From contig JAEUUJ010000019.1 in NCBI GenBank assembly GCA_016786495.1, positions 62,001 to 126,000 on the forward strand: 64,000 nt of DNA, given 5' to 3'. Of the stretch, positions 18,901-26,362 are shown in pieces. A model generated the notes under the pieces. That model ran no database searches. It saw only the letters and a program-made list of their open reading frames with translations, and was not told the DNA's origin. Source of the DNA: Cyclobacteriaceae bacterium (GTDB taxonomy: Bacteria > Bacteroidota > Bacteroidia > Cytophagales > Cyclobacteriaceae). Position 1 is the stretch's first letter; every line of letters starts with the position of its first letter. The position numbers were made by a program, and so were the translations under genes.

Positions 18901-20136
18901 CAACGTGTTCGCCCCGTTGGCATTCGGAAGTTCCGTGCCGGTACCATTTGAGGTAACTGCTGCATCGTTGTAAATCACATTGGGTTCCCCGAGATCGGCA
19001 AAGCCAACTACCCCACGAAGTGTTTGTGTATCATTGCTGCGGTTGATCAGGTAAACCTCAACGCGGGTAACGTTTACACCGCTGATGATTTGAGGTGTAT
19101 TGCGCAACCAGGTTTCGTAGTTATCGCGAAAGAAGTGACCCAGAAAAAAGTGACGACTTTCGTCATATTCAGAAGCTACAAACTGAAACTCTCTTCCCTG
19201 GCCGTTGCTTCCGCCCGCAATATTGATGGATTGTACTTTTCCGCGTTGCGTAGAAGCAACGGAGGTAACAAACAATTTTCCGAACTGCATCTGCGCTTTA
19301 ATACCAAACAGGTTTTGCGACCCCTGGATAAGCGTGTTGTTCAGCGGTAAGCTTACGTTACCAATCTCGAGTTTTTTAAGAATGTCTTCCTTAAAACCCG
19401 TGTACTCAACCTTCATGTTATTTTGAAAGTCGAACGAGTTGTTGTTATCAAACGTAGCGCTTACGGCAAGCTTTTCGCCCACTTTACCCACCACGCTCAT
19501 GTTGATTTGCTGATCGAACTCAAAACCGCCATTCCGTTGCTGACGAATGGGTAAATCCGGTTTAAAGATTCGTTGAAACGATCCGCCAAAGTCGAGCGTG
19601 ACAAAACCTCTGGGCACGAGTTCAACATAACTTCCCCCGAAGATGCGGTCCAGAATCGGGCTGATATAAATCTTGGGAATAAGTCCCCGCGAACTTACCG
19701 CACTTTCTCCGTCAGCACCCCGGGCCTTGCTTTGCCAGTAGCCCTTCAATAACTGCCGGTCTTGCAGCGATTTGAACTCCTCGAACGACATGGTCGTAAC
19801 CGGACGATAGTTCAGGTCGCCAATTTTCTCGTAGATGGTATAATTCAGGTTCGAATCAAGTTCCACATCGAGGTTAACCTTCGTGGGATCTTTCAGGAAA
19901 AGCGGTGATTCGGTAGGGGTGTTGGTGAACGGATCGCCATACCGGTCGCGCAGACGAAAGGTTGGTTTCCGGCTGGGGCGATACGACCTGTTTTTAACTG
20001 TGTCTTGCTTGCTGAGCTTAGTAGTATCCTGGCGCTCCTGGAATGCTTCCGCGCGGGTGCTGAACACACCAAACCATGCTGTTAGCAGAGTAAATACAAC
20101 AGCATGTGAGAGATTTATTTTCTTCACACGGGTCAA
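12964..20136 (-). CDS. sprA: SprA, type IX secretion outer-membrane translocon
   Basis: A 2390-residue protein with an N-terminal signal segment (about 10-32, ending ...FSTRAEA), one of the largest single-chain beta-barrel translocons known. The sequence is strand-rich throughout, shows recurring aromatic/glycine beta patterns, and ends with a barrel-like C-terminal strand (TTRFGAQVRFSLAQ). In Flavobacterium johnsoniae SprA is the channel through which type IX cargo crosses the outer membrane; it is also needed for gliding. The length and the ruvA (7-base spacing) and gcvH neighbours support orthology. A probable type IX cargo is encoded at 35560. Whether this organism glides cannot be told from this window. 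Confidence 0.95.
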   Translation of the reverse strand: MTRVKKINLSHAVVFTLLTAWFGVFSTRAEAFQERQDTTKLSKQDTVKNRSYRPSRKPTFRLRDRYGDPFTNTPTESPLFLKDPTKVNLDVELDSNLNYTIYEKIGDLNYRPVTTMSFEEFKSLQDRQLLKGYWQSKARGADGESAVSSRGLIPKIYISPILDRIFGGSYVELVPRGFVTLDFGGSFQRIFKPDLPIRQQRNGGFEFDQQINMSVVGKVGEKLAVSATFDNNNSFDFQNNMKVEYTGFKEDILKKLEIGNVSLPLNNTLIQGSQNLFGIKAQMQFGKLFVTSVASTQRGKVQSINIAGGSNGQGREFQFVASEYDESRHFFLGHFFRDNYETWLRNTPQIISGVNVTRVEVYLINRSNDTQTLRGVVGFADLGEPNVIYNDAAVTSNGTGTELPNANGANTLFAALQTANREADQIIGVLEGAPYNLTNGTDFEKINSARRLSPTEFTYHKQLGYITLSRKLQSDEALAVAYEYTYNGRNYKVGELSEDYASLSESKVVFLKLLRSREYFPTDADNRTLPMWDLMMKNIYNLNVNQLSRDGFQLRVIYRDDRTGIDNPQLQEGTDARNRQLIEIMGLDRLNPVNDPPGDGNFDFIDGLTVNTQTGLIMFPFLEPFNKPLRLAFTNEGALKPYLINKYVFDTLYRIPKAQAQLLATKNKFYLVGTYNSSGSSKEILIPGFGVTPGSVRVYAGGTPLQEQTDFVVDYTFGRVTILNDAILNSGKNITVDYEQSDPFAFQTRTLLGTRFDYKLNDEVNFGSTLLFYNERPLISRNAIGTEPARNVQYGFDVNVRKDSRLLTKWIDAIPGIQTKELSSFSVNAEFAQLLPGTSNIVDENGTGYIDDFENTATPYSLLNPAAWRLASTPEKFKAGEDLATGYRRAKLAWYQVDNQFYRDGGQFKPDNITPNDLRNHYVRAVNPQEIFPKKNFTQGNFFEQIFDVAYYPTERGPYNYTTNLNSQGEFDPAVAKNNWAGITTAIRTEVDFNKANIEYIEFWMLDPFIQTEYGKIIDGKFNDNNTTGGKLIFHLGNISEDVIPDSKHGFENGLPSGGIESEPALTNKTPWGYVTTQNYLTNAFDNSATARQNQDVGLDGLSNARGSINEQGIFIDYLNNLDGRVDATVINDVFFPDPSGDDFKYFLGGDLDDRNAKILERYKNYNGMENNTPVISGNDKIARSGSPYPDNEDLNVDNTISELEEYYEYEIDLKSDKLRVGSEYIVDEIEATPQGNHPDGKVKWYLFRIPVQQVKGKVGNISGFTSIRYARMILTDFQQPVVLRLANFRMVGAQWRRYTENLQEGGINPDEEPGADNVAVSVVNIEENSRATELKSAYVVPPGVIRDRDNTSSIPRQLNEQSIQMCIEDLEDGDSRAIFKNVGMDFFNYGRVKMFTHANSVLTNDDELVVFMRLGTDFDENYYEIELPLKISKNTFDEDERAVWPEDNEFNFALAELYKLKVRRDRENAPLSVPYPLNGPSVEGRHGFRILGRPDLTQVKVIMIGVRNPKSTDGKTHNVCLWANELRLTDFDRTAGWAVNTVINTKLADFAVVSGSLRYTTFGFGSVNSKISERTRDETTAYDITANVNLDKFIPGNTGIKLPMLVSYENTTINPQFDPANPDVRLDGFLNSLPRKERDAYKRLIQDRTVRRSINFTNVRKMKTDPKSENHLYDIENLSFNYSYSEATRRSFTIDESVQRLYRGGVAYNFAPKQETGIEPFKKSDAFKSPYLKLIKEFKFSPMPNNILVRGDLERSFIKNVYRNSLSSSDPNYQKYFTFNRQYNVKWNLTGAITLEYAARANAIIDEPEGEGEEVNKTLRENLKKFGRMKNYDQSVTANYIVPLDKFPLTDWLGLEYRYQVNYNWRAGPLFNARDTLSLDFKNIIQNSREQTFTGRIDMVKLYNKVTFLRDINNPPKARPGKVTKQPDTVRTVSPAIKGLLRVLMSLRSINGTYTLTEGTILPGFSPSPWLFGMDKDFAAPGWRFVLGSQDSDIRFRAADKGWLTKEEKLTNFFTQSRTKSLSMRANIDPTPELKIQLDVKKDVTDSYQEIFRFSSDINDFASLNPNRAGTYKISTISILTAFNRTNNEKSSEVFQQFEKNIETIREEFFKRTGHEYDTAQDVTIASFIAAYTGKSAKSVSLSPFPKTPLPNWRVDYTGLINIPALKERFQAITLSHAYSSSYSVLNYNNSLEYNDPNKVGIKVPIEDYNNGTYGEVVDGQVLPIYVISQVLISEQFSPLIGINIRTKNRLTVRADYKTKRELSLFVSNAQITELNSRDVSVELGYTKNNFKLPFKTKGRTIVLKNDVTFRMNVSLIDTKTIQRVIDLPNRITNGNINFQLRPNVSYVINQKLSIMLYYERTINDPVVSNSFRRSTTRFGAQVRFSLAQ

Positions 20137-20143
20137 GCGAAGC

Positions 20144-20734
20144 TTAGGCGTTTTTCAGGGCTTGTTTAACTAAATCTTCTAAAGTAATGGTATTTCCCGA
20201 TTTTTTCAGGACCATATCCACGCTTTTCTCAGCCACATTTCGGGCTATACCCAATGTGACTAAGGCTGATAACGCTTCATTTCGTAAAGTATTGTTCCGA
20301 ACCCCGGTACCGGGCACAATTTCTTCATACGCATCTTTCTTCAGCTTGTCTTTCAGTTCGATAATCACCCGCAGGGCTGTTTTTCCGCCTATGCCTTTAA
20401 TCCGCTGAAGGGCAACAGCATCATCATGAATAATGGCACTGCGCAGTTCATCGATCGACATGTAGGAAAGCATAACGATTGCGGTGCTCGGGCCAACCCC
20501 GTTTACCGAGATCAGCAACTGGAACATCTTTTTCTCCGCTTCTTTGCTGAAACCAAACAACACGTGTGCGTCTTCGCGAATCGCCAGGTGGGTATACAAC
20601 AGAATGTTTTCCTGGTCTTTGATCTCTCCAAATGTTTGCAGCGAAACATGAACGTGATAGCCTACACCGTTCACATCGATAATCACGTAGGTTGGATCTT
20701 TGTGAACAAGTTTTCCTTTAAGAAAAGCAATCAT
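20144..20734 (-). CDS. ruvA: Holliday junction branch migration protein RuvA
   Basis: A 196-residue protein with the three RuvA parts: an N-terminal OB fold (MIAFLKGKL...), tandem helix-hairpin-helix motifs (LISVNGVGPSTA around residue 75; RIKGIGGKTA around residue 110) and a C-terminal UBA-like domain III (LRNEALSALVTLGI...) that contacts RuvB. It binds four-way junctions and loads RuvB for branch migration. The usual GIGKKTA motif reads GIGGKTA, a mild variant. sprA begins 7 bases after its stop, so the two are almost certainly co-transcribed. Confidence 0.96.
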   Translation of the reverse strand: MIAFLKGKLVHKDPTYVIIDVNGVGYHVHVSLQTFGEIKDQENILLYTHLAIREDAHVLFGFSKEAEKKMFQLLISVNGVGPSTAIVMLSYMSIDELRSAIIHDDAVALQRIKGIGGKTALRVIIELKDKLKKDAYEEIVPGTGVRNNTLRNEALSALVTLGIARNVAEKSVDMVLKKSGNTITLEDLVKQALKNA

Positions 20735-20760
20735 GGAGTTATAAAAAATTATAGAATATC

Positions 20761-20808
20761 GATTTCAGATCTACGAATCATAAAACCTGAATTCGTAAAC
20801 CTGAAATC
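20761..20808. repeat. Imperfect palindrome between maeB and ruvA
   Basis: GATTTCAG (20761-20768) pairs with CTGAAATC (20801-20808), and ACGAAT (20773-20778) pairs with ATTCGT (20791-20796), separated by a symmetric 4x4 internal loop with a 12-base terminal loop. It lies 9 bases past the maeB stop as transcribed. There is no clear T run, so it resembles a repeat element or RNA-stabilising hairpin more than a terminator. Confidence 0.6.
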
Positions 20809-20817
20809 TAAAATTTG

Positions 20818-23094
20818 CTAAAGGTGATCGTTCTGATCGTGCAACTGTGCGTCTACCACGGCAATTGCTGCCATGTTAACGATCTCACGGATCGAACTTC
20901 CCAGTTGAAGTACATGCACCGGCTTTTTCATTCCTAACAGGATCGGACCGATTGCTTCAGCACCGCCAATTTCTGTTAACAATTTATATGCGATGTTTCC
21001 GGATTCAAGATTCGGGAAGATAACCGTGTTGGCTCCGTCTTTCGATAATGCACTAAACGGAAAGCTCTCCTGCTGGATCTCGGTATTGAATGCCACGTTG
21101 GCCTGGATATCTCCGTCAATGATCAGATCAGGATACTTTTGTTTTGCCAAACGGACTGCCTCACGCGTTTTTTCAGGCACTTCACCTTTCGATGATCCGA
21201 AGTTTGAATACGACAGCACGGCAACACGCGGCTCCATGTCGAAAAATTTCACACCGCGGGCCGTCAATCCGATAATGTCCACCAGTTGTTCAGCGGTTGG
21301 ATCAACGTTTACCGTGGTATCGGCAAAGAAGAATGTTCCGCGTTTATTCAACAAAATGTACATACCTGCCACACGGCTTACGCCTTCTGCAATGCCAATG
21401 ATCTGCAACGAAGGCAGAATGGTTTTAGGATAATCCTTTGTTAACCCGGAAACCAGTGCATCGGCTTCACCAACTTCAACCATCATGGCACCGTAGTAGT
21501 TGCGGTCGCGCAGAAGTTGCTGGCAGTCGCGCAGCGACAATCCCTTGCGCTGGCGTTTCTTGTAGAGTACTTCGGCAAACTGTTCGACCTTTTCATTCTC
21601 TTTTCGCGGATAAATGATCGGGCAGTTTAGATCGAGATCGTGCTCTTTGATCAATTTTTCAATTTGTTCTTTGTCGCCCAGCAAAATTGGATGGGCGATG
21701 CCTTCATCCTGCAGGATTTGAGCAGCTTTCAGAATTTTATGGTGATGCGCTTCGGCAAAGACCACGCGTTTTGGATTCGACTTGGCGCGGTCAATCACGC
21801 GCGTCATCAGTTTTTGATCGATGCCAATACGGTTCAATAACTCCTGGTGATAAGCACCCCAGTCGGTGATGGGCTTTTTCGCCATGCCCGAATCCATGGC
21901 AGCCTTAGCCACGGCAGGAGAGATGGTGGTAATCAAGCGTGGATCAAGCGGCTTGGGAATCAAATACTCTTTTCCAAAAGTAAGCTTCGCATCGCCATAG
22001 GCCTTTACAACAATATCCGGAACAGATTCTTTCGCCAGGGTAGCCAATGCATGGACGGCAGCCAACTTCATCGCTTCGTTGATTTCAGTTGCGCGTACAT
22101 CAAGTGCTCCGCGGAAGATATAGGGGAAGCCGAGAACGTTGTTCACCTGGTTAGGATGATCGGAGCGGCCGGTAGCCAGAATAATATCCTTGCGTGTTTT
22201 TTTGGCAATCTCGTATCGGATTTCCGGATCAGGGTTTGCCAGGGCAAACACGATCGGATTTTTAGCCATCGAATTAATATCTTCTTCGGTTAGCACATCG
22301 GCCACGGAAAGCCCGATAAAGAAGTCCGCTCCTTTCATCGCTTCCTGCAGGGTAGTCACCTTACGGGTGGTAATAAATTCTTTTTTGATGTCGTCCAGAT
22401 CCGTGCGGCCACTGTGAATCGCTCCCTTGCTGTCGCACATCACTACATTTTCCTTCTTGACACCGAGGGTTAAGTACAAGCGTGTACAACTTACCGCAGC
22501 AGCCCCGGCTCCGTTTACAACAACTTTAATCTCATCGATTTTTTTATCCACCAGTTCGAGCGCATTCAGCAGGGCGGCAGCAGAAATGATAGCCGTTCCG
22601 TGCTGATCATCGTGCATCAGCGGGATGTTCATCTTATCACGCAACTCCTGTTCAATCTTAAAACACTCGGGCGCTTTAATGTCTTCCAGGTTTACTCCGC
22701 CAAATGTGGGCTCAAGTGATTTTACAATCTGGATGAACTTGTCGGGATCAGTTTCGTCTATCTCAATGTCGAACACGTCAATACCGGCAAACTTTTTAAA
22801 GAGTACGCCTTTGCCTTCCATCACCGGCTTGGATGCTTCCGGTCCGATGTTACCCAATCCCAGCACGGCTGTTCCGTTTGAGATCACGGCTACCAGGTTT
22901 CCCTTGGAGGTATACTTATAAACATCTTCTTTATTGGCGGCAATTTCTTTACAGGGTTCGGCCACTCCTGGCGAATAGGCCAGCGCCAGGTCGAGCTGTG
23001 AACTCAACATCTTGGTAGGCACTACTTCAATTTTTCCGGGCTGGCCCTGCATGTGGTAATTAAGGGCGTCTTCTTTCCTGATTTTTATAGACAT
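20818..23094 (-). CDS. maeB: NADP-dependent malic enzyme with C-terminal phosphotransacetylase-like domain
   Basis: A 758-residue two-part protein. Residues 1 to about 430 form the malic enzyme ([43 protein letters not shown] nucleotide-binding loop), and residues about 440-758 resemble phosphate acetyl/butyryltransferase ([24 protein letters not shown]). It decarboxylates malate to pyruvate with NADPH formation; the C-terminal domain in MaeB proteins is regulatory and acetyl-CoA responsive rather than catalytic. An in-frame start 11 codons upstream overlaps the region of the -7 box at 23116-23123, so the start at 23094 ([11 protein letters not shown]) is chosen. ruvA and sprA follow in the same direction. 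Confidence 0.93.
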   Translation of the reverse strand: MSIKIRKEDALNYHMQGQPGKIEVVPTKMLSSQLDLALAYSPGVAEPCKEIAANKEDVYKYTSKGNLVAVISNGTAVLGLGNIGPEASKPVMEGKGVLFKKFAGIDVFDIEIDETDPDKFIQIVKSLEPTFGGVNLEDIKAPECFKIEQELRDKMNIPLMHDDQHGTAIISAAALLNALELVDKKIDEIKVVVNGAGAAAVSCTRLYLTLGVKKENVVMCDSKGAIHSGRTDLDDIKKEFITTRKVTTLQEAMKGADFFIGLSVADVLTEEDINSMAKNPIVFALANPDPEIRYEIAKKTRKDIILATGRSDHPNQVNNVLGFPYIFRGALDVRATEINEAMKLAAVHALATLAKESVPDIVVKAYGDAKLTFGKEYLIPKPLDPRLITTISPAVAKAAMDSGMAKKPITDWGAYHQELLNRIGIDQKLMTRVIDRAKSNPKRVVFAEAHHHKILKAAQILQDEGIAHPILLGDKEQIEKLIKEHDLDLNCPIIYPRKENEKVEQFAEVLYKKRQRKGLSLRDCQQLLRDRNYYGAMMVEVGEADALVSGLTKDYPKTILPSLQIIGIAEGVSRVAGMYILLNKRGTFFFADTTVNVDPTAEQLVDIIGLTARGVKFFDMEPRVAVLSYSNFGSSKGEVPEKTREAVRLAKQKYPDLIIDGDIQANVAFNTEIQQESFPFSALSKDGANTVIFPNLESGNIAYKLLTEIGGAEAIGPILLGMKKPVHVLQLGSSIREIVNMAAIAVVDAQLHDQNDHL

Positions 23095-23115
23095 CTGGGT
23101 CGATTTTAGAACTGC

Positions 23116-23123
23116 CAAAGATA
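23116..23123 (-). promoter_or_regulatory. Candidate -7 promoter box for maeB
   Basis: The minus strand reads TATCTTTG, an exact TAnnTTTG match, 21 bases upstream of the chosen maeB ATG. It excludes the longer in-frame start at 23127. No TTG is found at the right -33 distance. Confidence 0.45.
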
Positions 23124-23239
23124 GCATTCTCGCGTCAAATATTGCCTACTTAAAAACCGAGAGAAACATCGCAAACGAGATTTTGCCGATGGCGCTGGTT
23201 GATAATGGCAGGGTAGAAAATTCTCTGGAAGAGGTAAAA

Positions 23240-23719
23240 TTAGTATGTGCTTTTCAGATAGTCAGTTACCTCTGGTATTTTAAAATCAGTCACGTAAATA
23301 TAATGTACAACTTCACCCTGTTTTATGTGAATAAGCAATGGCTTACCGAGACCGGTTTCATACGAAAAAATAGTCTGCGAGGAGTCCTGTAAACAGGTAT
23401 TGTTTGCGCAAAGTTTAGAAACACGCAGGGCCATCTCATTATCTTCCGCTGCTCCCACTGTAATGATCTTCAATAATTTACAATTTCCTAAATTTTCGAG
23501 CATTGTAACATTCCGGTATGCGCAAGGGGCACAACTATGTAATGGAAGGATGTAGAAGATGGTTTCGTTTACACTCGTTATATCAATTTTTTGTTCGTTC
23601 CGTAAATAATGAGAGAACCCTCGAATATAGGGGTAAGATTCGCGCGAGTTACTGCACTGTAACAAGAGCAGTGCGACAATGATCCAACTAGTTTTTCTTA
23701 ATGAGGACTTTAGCTTCAT
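23240..23719 (-). CDS. Thioredoxin-like lipoprotein with CAPC motif
   Basis: A 159-residue putative lipoprotein: a hydrophobic signal (about 11-20) ends at a lipobox LLLLQC with Cys22. The strand FYILPL followed by HSCAPC (Cys63 and Cys66) and a helix (AYRNVTMLENL) is the redox-site arrangement of TlpA/thioredoxin-fold proteins. Three further cysteines occur at 80, 104 and 109. The C-terminal half (GKPLLIHIKQGEVVHYIYVTD) resembles the beta-hairpin end of the fold. The cis-proline is not obvious, so activity is uncertain. Its start overlaps the preceding gene by 32 bases, so it is the last gene of the peptide-lipoprotein operon. A disulfide-handling role for that locus is inference. Confidence 0.65.
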   Translation of the reverse strand: MKLKSSLRKTSWIIVALLLLQCSNSRESYPYIRGFSHYLRNEQKIDITSVNETIFYILPLHSCAPCAYRNVTMLENLGNCKLLKIITVGAAEDNEMALRVSKLCANNTCLQDSSQTIFSYETGLGKPLLIHIKQGEVVHYIYVTDFKIPEVTDYLKSTY

Positions 23720-24734
23720 CTAAGATAATAAGTTTTTCTTCGCCTTCGTTATTTAAAGGAATCAGATAATGTTCGTAGTAGCGTGTCCCTTTTATTTCCT
23801 TTTGCCAGTGAACTTTTCCATTTACTATGGCGGTAGGGAAAAATGTAATTGTTGCAATCTTTAAGTTTTCATCGGGACCTGCTGCCGTATAGATGTCGTA
23901 TTCTTTTTCACTGATTTTGTTTACCCAATAACTCTGCTTGCCAAAGTAATCATAGTAATAGTACCAGGACTTTGTATTGTGCAGGGCTTTGAACATGACA
24001 GACTTGTGTGTGTTCGATAGCGTATCAAACTCATACATTTTATTAGCTTCCGGGCTTATGAGATATAGTTTTGAATCGTGGAAGGTGTACATGCAGTCGT
24101 ATCGATTCATCCACGCATACCAATCGTCATTAAACCTGTCTTTTGTAACGACAGCATCTTCACTATTAATATTAAACACTTTTCCATTCGATTGCACCCA
24201 GTATTTTGGTGGTTGTGGCGTTTTTTTATTGAGTTGCTTTTTTTTCGGTAGGTAGTAGCCAAACGTATAGCTTCCGATTTTGCCCATTAAACAATATTTG
24301 TAAACTACGTCTTCGATATTTTCTATGGGTACGTTAAAGGCATTGCGGATTATGTCGGTTTTGTTAATTCCTGCAGAGAGCCGGAGGTTTTCAATCACGA
24401 ACTTATCCCCCGTCACCAGAACGTTAAAACACGACTGTCTGGTGAGCACCATAAACCTATCAGCACCTAGTGGAATTACCTGCTGTATCGCTTCCCAGTT
24501 AGAACTAATGAGTGCCTTAACGTTTAGTTTATATTCAATTAGCCCCCTCTTTAAAAGAACCAACGTAGTACCTTTTTGAATGGCAATGGCACGTTCTTTA
24601 TCAATAAAATAAATATCTCCAATTTTTTCGTTTTCGTTTGTGTAATACAGATACGGTACTAAGTCAGACTTTATCTGTGCCTGGCCCATTAAGGCAATCA
24701 ACAGCGGACAAATTTGAACAACAAATTTGATCAT
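23688..24734 (-). CDS. Exported protein of unknown function (possible beta-propeller)
   Basis: A 348-residue protein with a signal peptide (MIKFVVQICPLLIALMGQAQ). I do not recognise a family. The mature part shows repeated strand-turn-strand units with aromatic residues (DRFMVLTRQSCFNVLVTGDKF, YWVQSNGKVFNI, SKLYLISPEANKMYEFD, KSYWVNKISEKEYDIY), as in beta-propeller proteins. Its ATG overlaps the stop of the DUF4221 lipoprotein gene (ATGA), and its 3' end overlaps the CAPC lipoprotein gene by 32 bases, so all three are translationally coupled. Location is periplasm or cell surface. It may be a divergent partner or paralogue of the DUF4221 propeller (inference). Confidence 0.6.
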   Translation of the reverse strand: MIKFVVQICPLLIALMGQAQIKSDLVPYLYYTNENEKIGDIYFIDKERAIAIQKGTTLVLLKRGLIEYKLNVKALISSNWEAIQQVIPLGADRFMVLTRQSCFNVLVTGDKFVIENLRLSAGINKTDIIRNAFNVPIENIEDVVYKYCLMGKIGSYTFGYYLPKKKQLNKKTPQPPKYWVQSNGKVFNINSEDAVVTKDRFNDDWYAWMNRYDCMYTFHDSKLYLISPEANKMYEFDTLSNTHKSVMFKALHNTKSWYYYYDYFGKQSYWVNKISEKEYDIYTAAGPDENLKIATITFFPTAIVNGKVHWQKEIKGTRYYEHYLIPLNNEGEEKLIILDEAKVLIKKN

Positions 24735-25978
24735 AGCGTACCGGTGGAAACAATGTTGAACCTAATGCGCTTGTTAAGTGTCAGATAATCTTCGTTGATC
24801 TTTTTTCCGCCACATGTACTGGCTGTAATAAAGCCATCGGAAGTTGCTATAAAATAACCCGGCAATAGCGTTATGGTATTGTCAATAGCCTTTTCTATAA
24901 TGGGGTTCATGTCCTGGTCAAAAAACTGAATGGACAGGTTGCGGTTGCAAAACTGATTTAGCTTACCATCGTTGCCATATAATGGGATTTCATGAAACAC
25001 GATACGGGAGAATATTTTTAGCTTGCTGTGGTACGATAACCTGCCATAAAAGGGGGCGCTGATGAGATAATTCGTCTCTTGCTGGATGTCGGCGTCGAGT
25101 GCAGGCGGCTCAGGTATTTTTGAAATGGCGTTACCGCCAATGCACTTTTTGCCCATAAACTCGCCCTTTGTGTTATACTGATACGCATGCGCGCTCAGCG
25201 GGTAGCTAACCCACACACTACCGTTGGCATATACAAGATTAGGGAGGGTGAAGTCATCTGGCAACGTTATGTCGGGGGTGGTGTAAACCCCTTCCGTATG
25301 TCCATATAGCCTAGTCCACTTTCTTTCCGTTAAATTATACACACAAAACAATTTCATATCTGCCCGATTACTGTGATAATAAAAATCAAAAGGCGTGATA
25401 GCGATGTGTACGAGACCGTTGAACAGAATCGGTTTTTGAAAATTTCTTTTCGAGTGGTAATAGTTGGGAGCATAGTCCCATTCTACAGGAGCTTCGTTTA
25501 ACTTCCATGAAGTTATGAGTTTACCGTGGTGGTTGATCAACAATAGCGTGTAAGGATCATTTGCGGTTAAAAAAATAGAGTCTGCAGTGTGAACCATTAT
25601 GTTGGCGATCGGCTGATCAAACTCAGGATCAGTAAGAAGGATAGATCGTACAAGCCCGGAGTCTAATCTAAACACGTCAATCCTGTTTTCAGTAGCCTCG
25701 AGGCCGTAGTAGAGATTGTTGGCTTCAGCGTAGTCAAAAATTCGATGTGCATAGCGTGCTGTAGTTGGTACCGGGGTCCAGCTATCCGTGGTATCTGCGG
25801 TAATAGTAATGTTACTTACACTATCCGTAAAGCAATTCGGCAATTCGGCAGAAGGGTTGGTTGAACAGCCCACCAATACTAACACCGTGGCAGACGCCGC
25901 CAACAGGCTGCAACACGTTGTGTAAAAATAAGGAGCATTGCTGCCCCTTTGCCTTTTACCAAAATCTGATTTAATCAT
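24731..25978 (-). CDS. DUF4221-like surface lipoprotein
   Basis: A 415-residue lipoprotein with an unusually long signal region: a basic N terminus, a hydrophobic core at about 25-36 and a lipobox LVGC with Cys38. The mature part has propeller-like repeats and matches my recollection of the Bacteroidota-specific DUF4221 family, notably ISAPFYGRLSYHSKLKIFSRIVFHEIP. The family has no established function; members are predicted surface-exposed propellers. It starts 41 bases downstream of the second small exported peptide and its stop overlaps the next start (ATGA). Assignment to DUF4221 rests on pattern memory; that it is a lipoprotein is well supported. Confidence 0.68.
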   Translation of the reverse strand: MIKSDFGKRQRGSNAPYFYTTCCSLLAASATVLVLVGCSTNPSAELPNCFTDSVSNITITADTTDSWTPVPTTARYAHRIFDYAEANNLYYGLEATENRIDVFRLDSGLVRSILLTDPEFDQPIANIMVHTADSIFLTANDPYTLLLINHHGKLITSWKLNEAPVEWDYAPNYYHSKRNFQKPILFNGLVHIAITPFDFYYHSNRADMKLFCVYNLTERKWTRLYGHTEGVYTTPDITLPDDFTLPNLVYANGSVWVSYPLSAHAYQYNTKGEFMGKKCIGGNAISKIPEPPALDADIQQETNYLISAPFYGRLSYHSKLKIFSRIVFHEIPLYGNDGKLNQFCNRNLSIQFFDQDMNPIIEKAIDNTITLLPGYFIATSDGFITASTCGGKKINEDYLTLNKRIRFNIVSTGTL

Positions 25979-26019
25979 AAATCAATACACATTTCTTGAA
26001 TAGAATATGCCCGATAATC

Positions 26020-26247
26020 CTAAGATCGGTCACAGTTGCTTTTCAGAGAGTACATACATTCCCACTCACGTCCTACAAATCTCTCTACATGCCCGTCGGA
26101 AAAAGTGACGTCTATGGGCACCATTATTTGCTTTAGATTTCCCTTCTGGCCAAAGATGCCTGCCTTTGTTTCGCTAACATTAGTTGAAGCTGTCACAATA
26201 GCTGCCAGTACGATGCCAGCAGTGTACAAAATTCTTTTTGTTTTCAT
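26020..26247 (-). CDS. Small exported peptide, copy 1 (Cys-bracketed C terminus)
   Basis: A 75-residue peptide: a basic start MKTKR, a hydrophobic core about 6-20, then ETKAGIFG near a probable cleavage point. Its first 38 residues are identical at 28 positions, by my count, to the peptide encoded at 26363-26560. Both end in CxYSLKSxC; here Cys64 and Cys72, with seven residues between. The central part (MVPIDVTFSDGHVERFVG) is unlike its paralogue. The organisation recalls the short leader-bearing NVEALA-type peptides of Bacteroidota, but the signature is not present. It lies 41 bases upstream of the DUF4221 lipoprotein gene. Function unknown. Confidence 0.75.
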   Translation of the reverse strand: MKTKRILYTAGIVLAAIVTASTNVSETKAGIFGQKGNLKQIMVPIDVTFSDGHVERFVGREWECMYSLKSNCDRS

Positions 26248-26362
26248 AGTTATGGTTTAATTATTAAGGACTTAACACAGATGGTTTTTATCAATTTTCA
26301 ATAAGGCTATCGGTATTTTTCGACTTGTCCCCTTTAAACGTTGAGGAGGCAGCGATACACTA

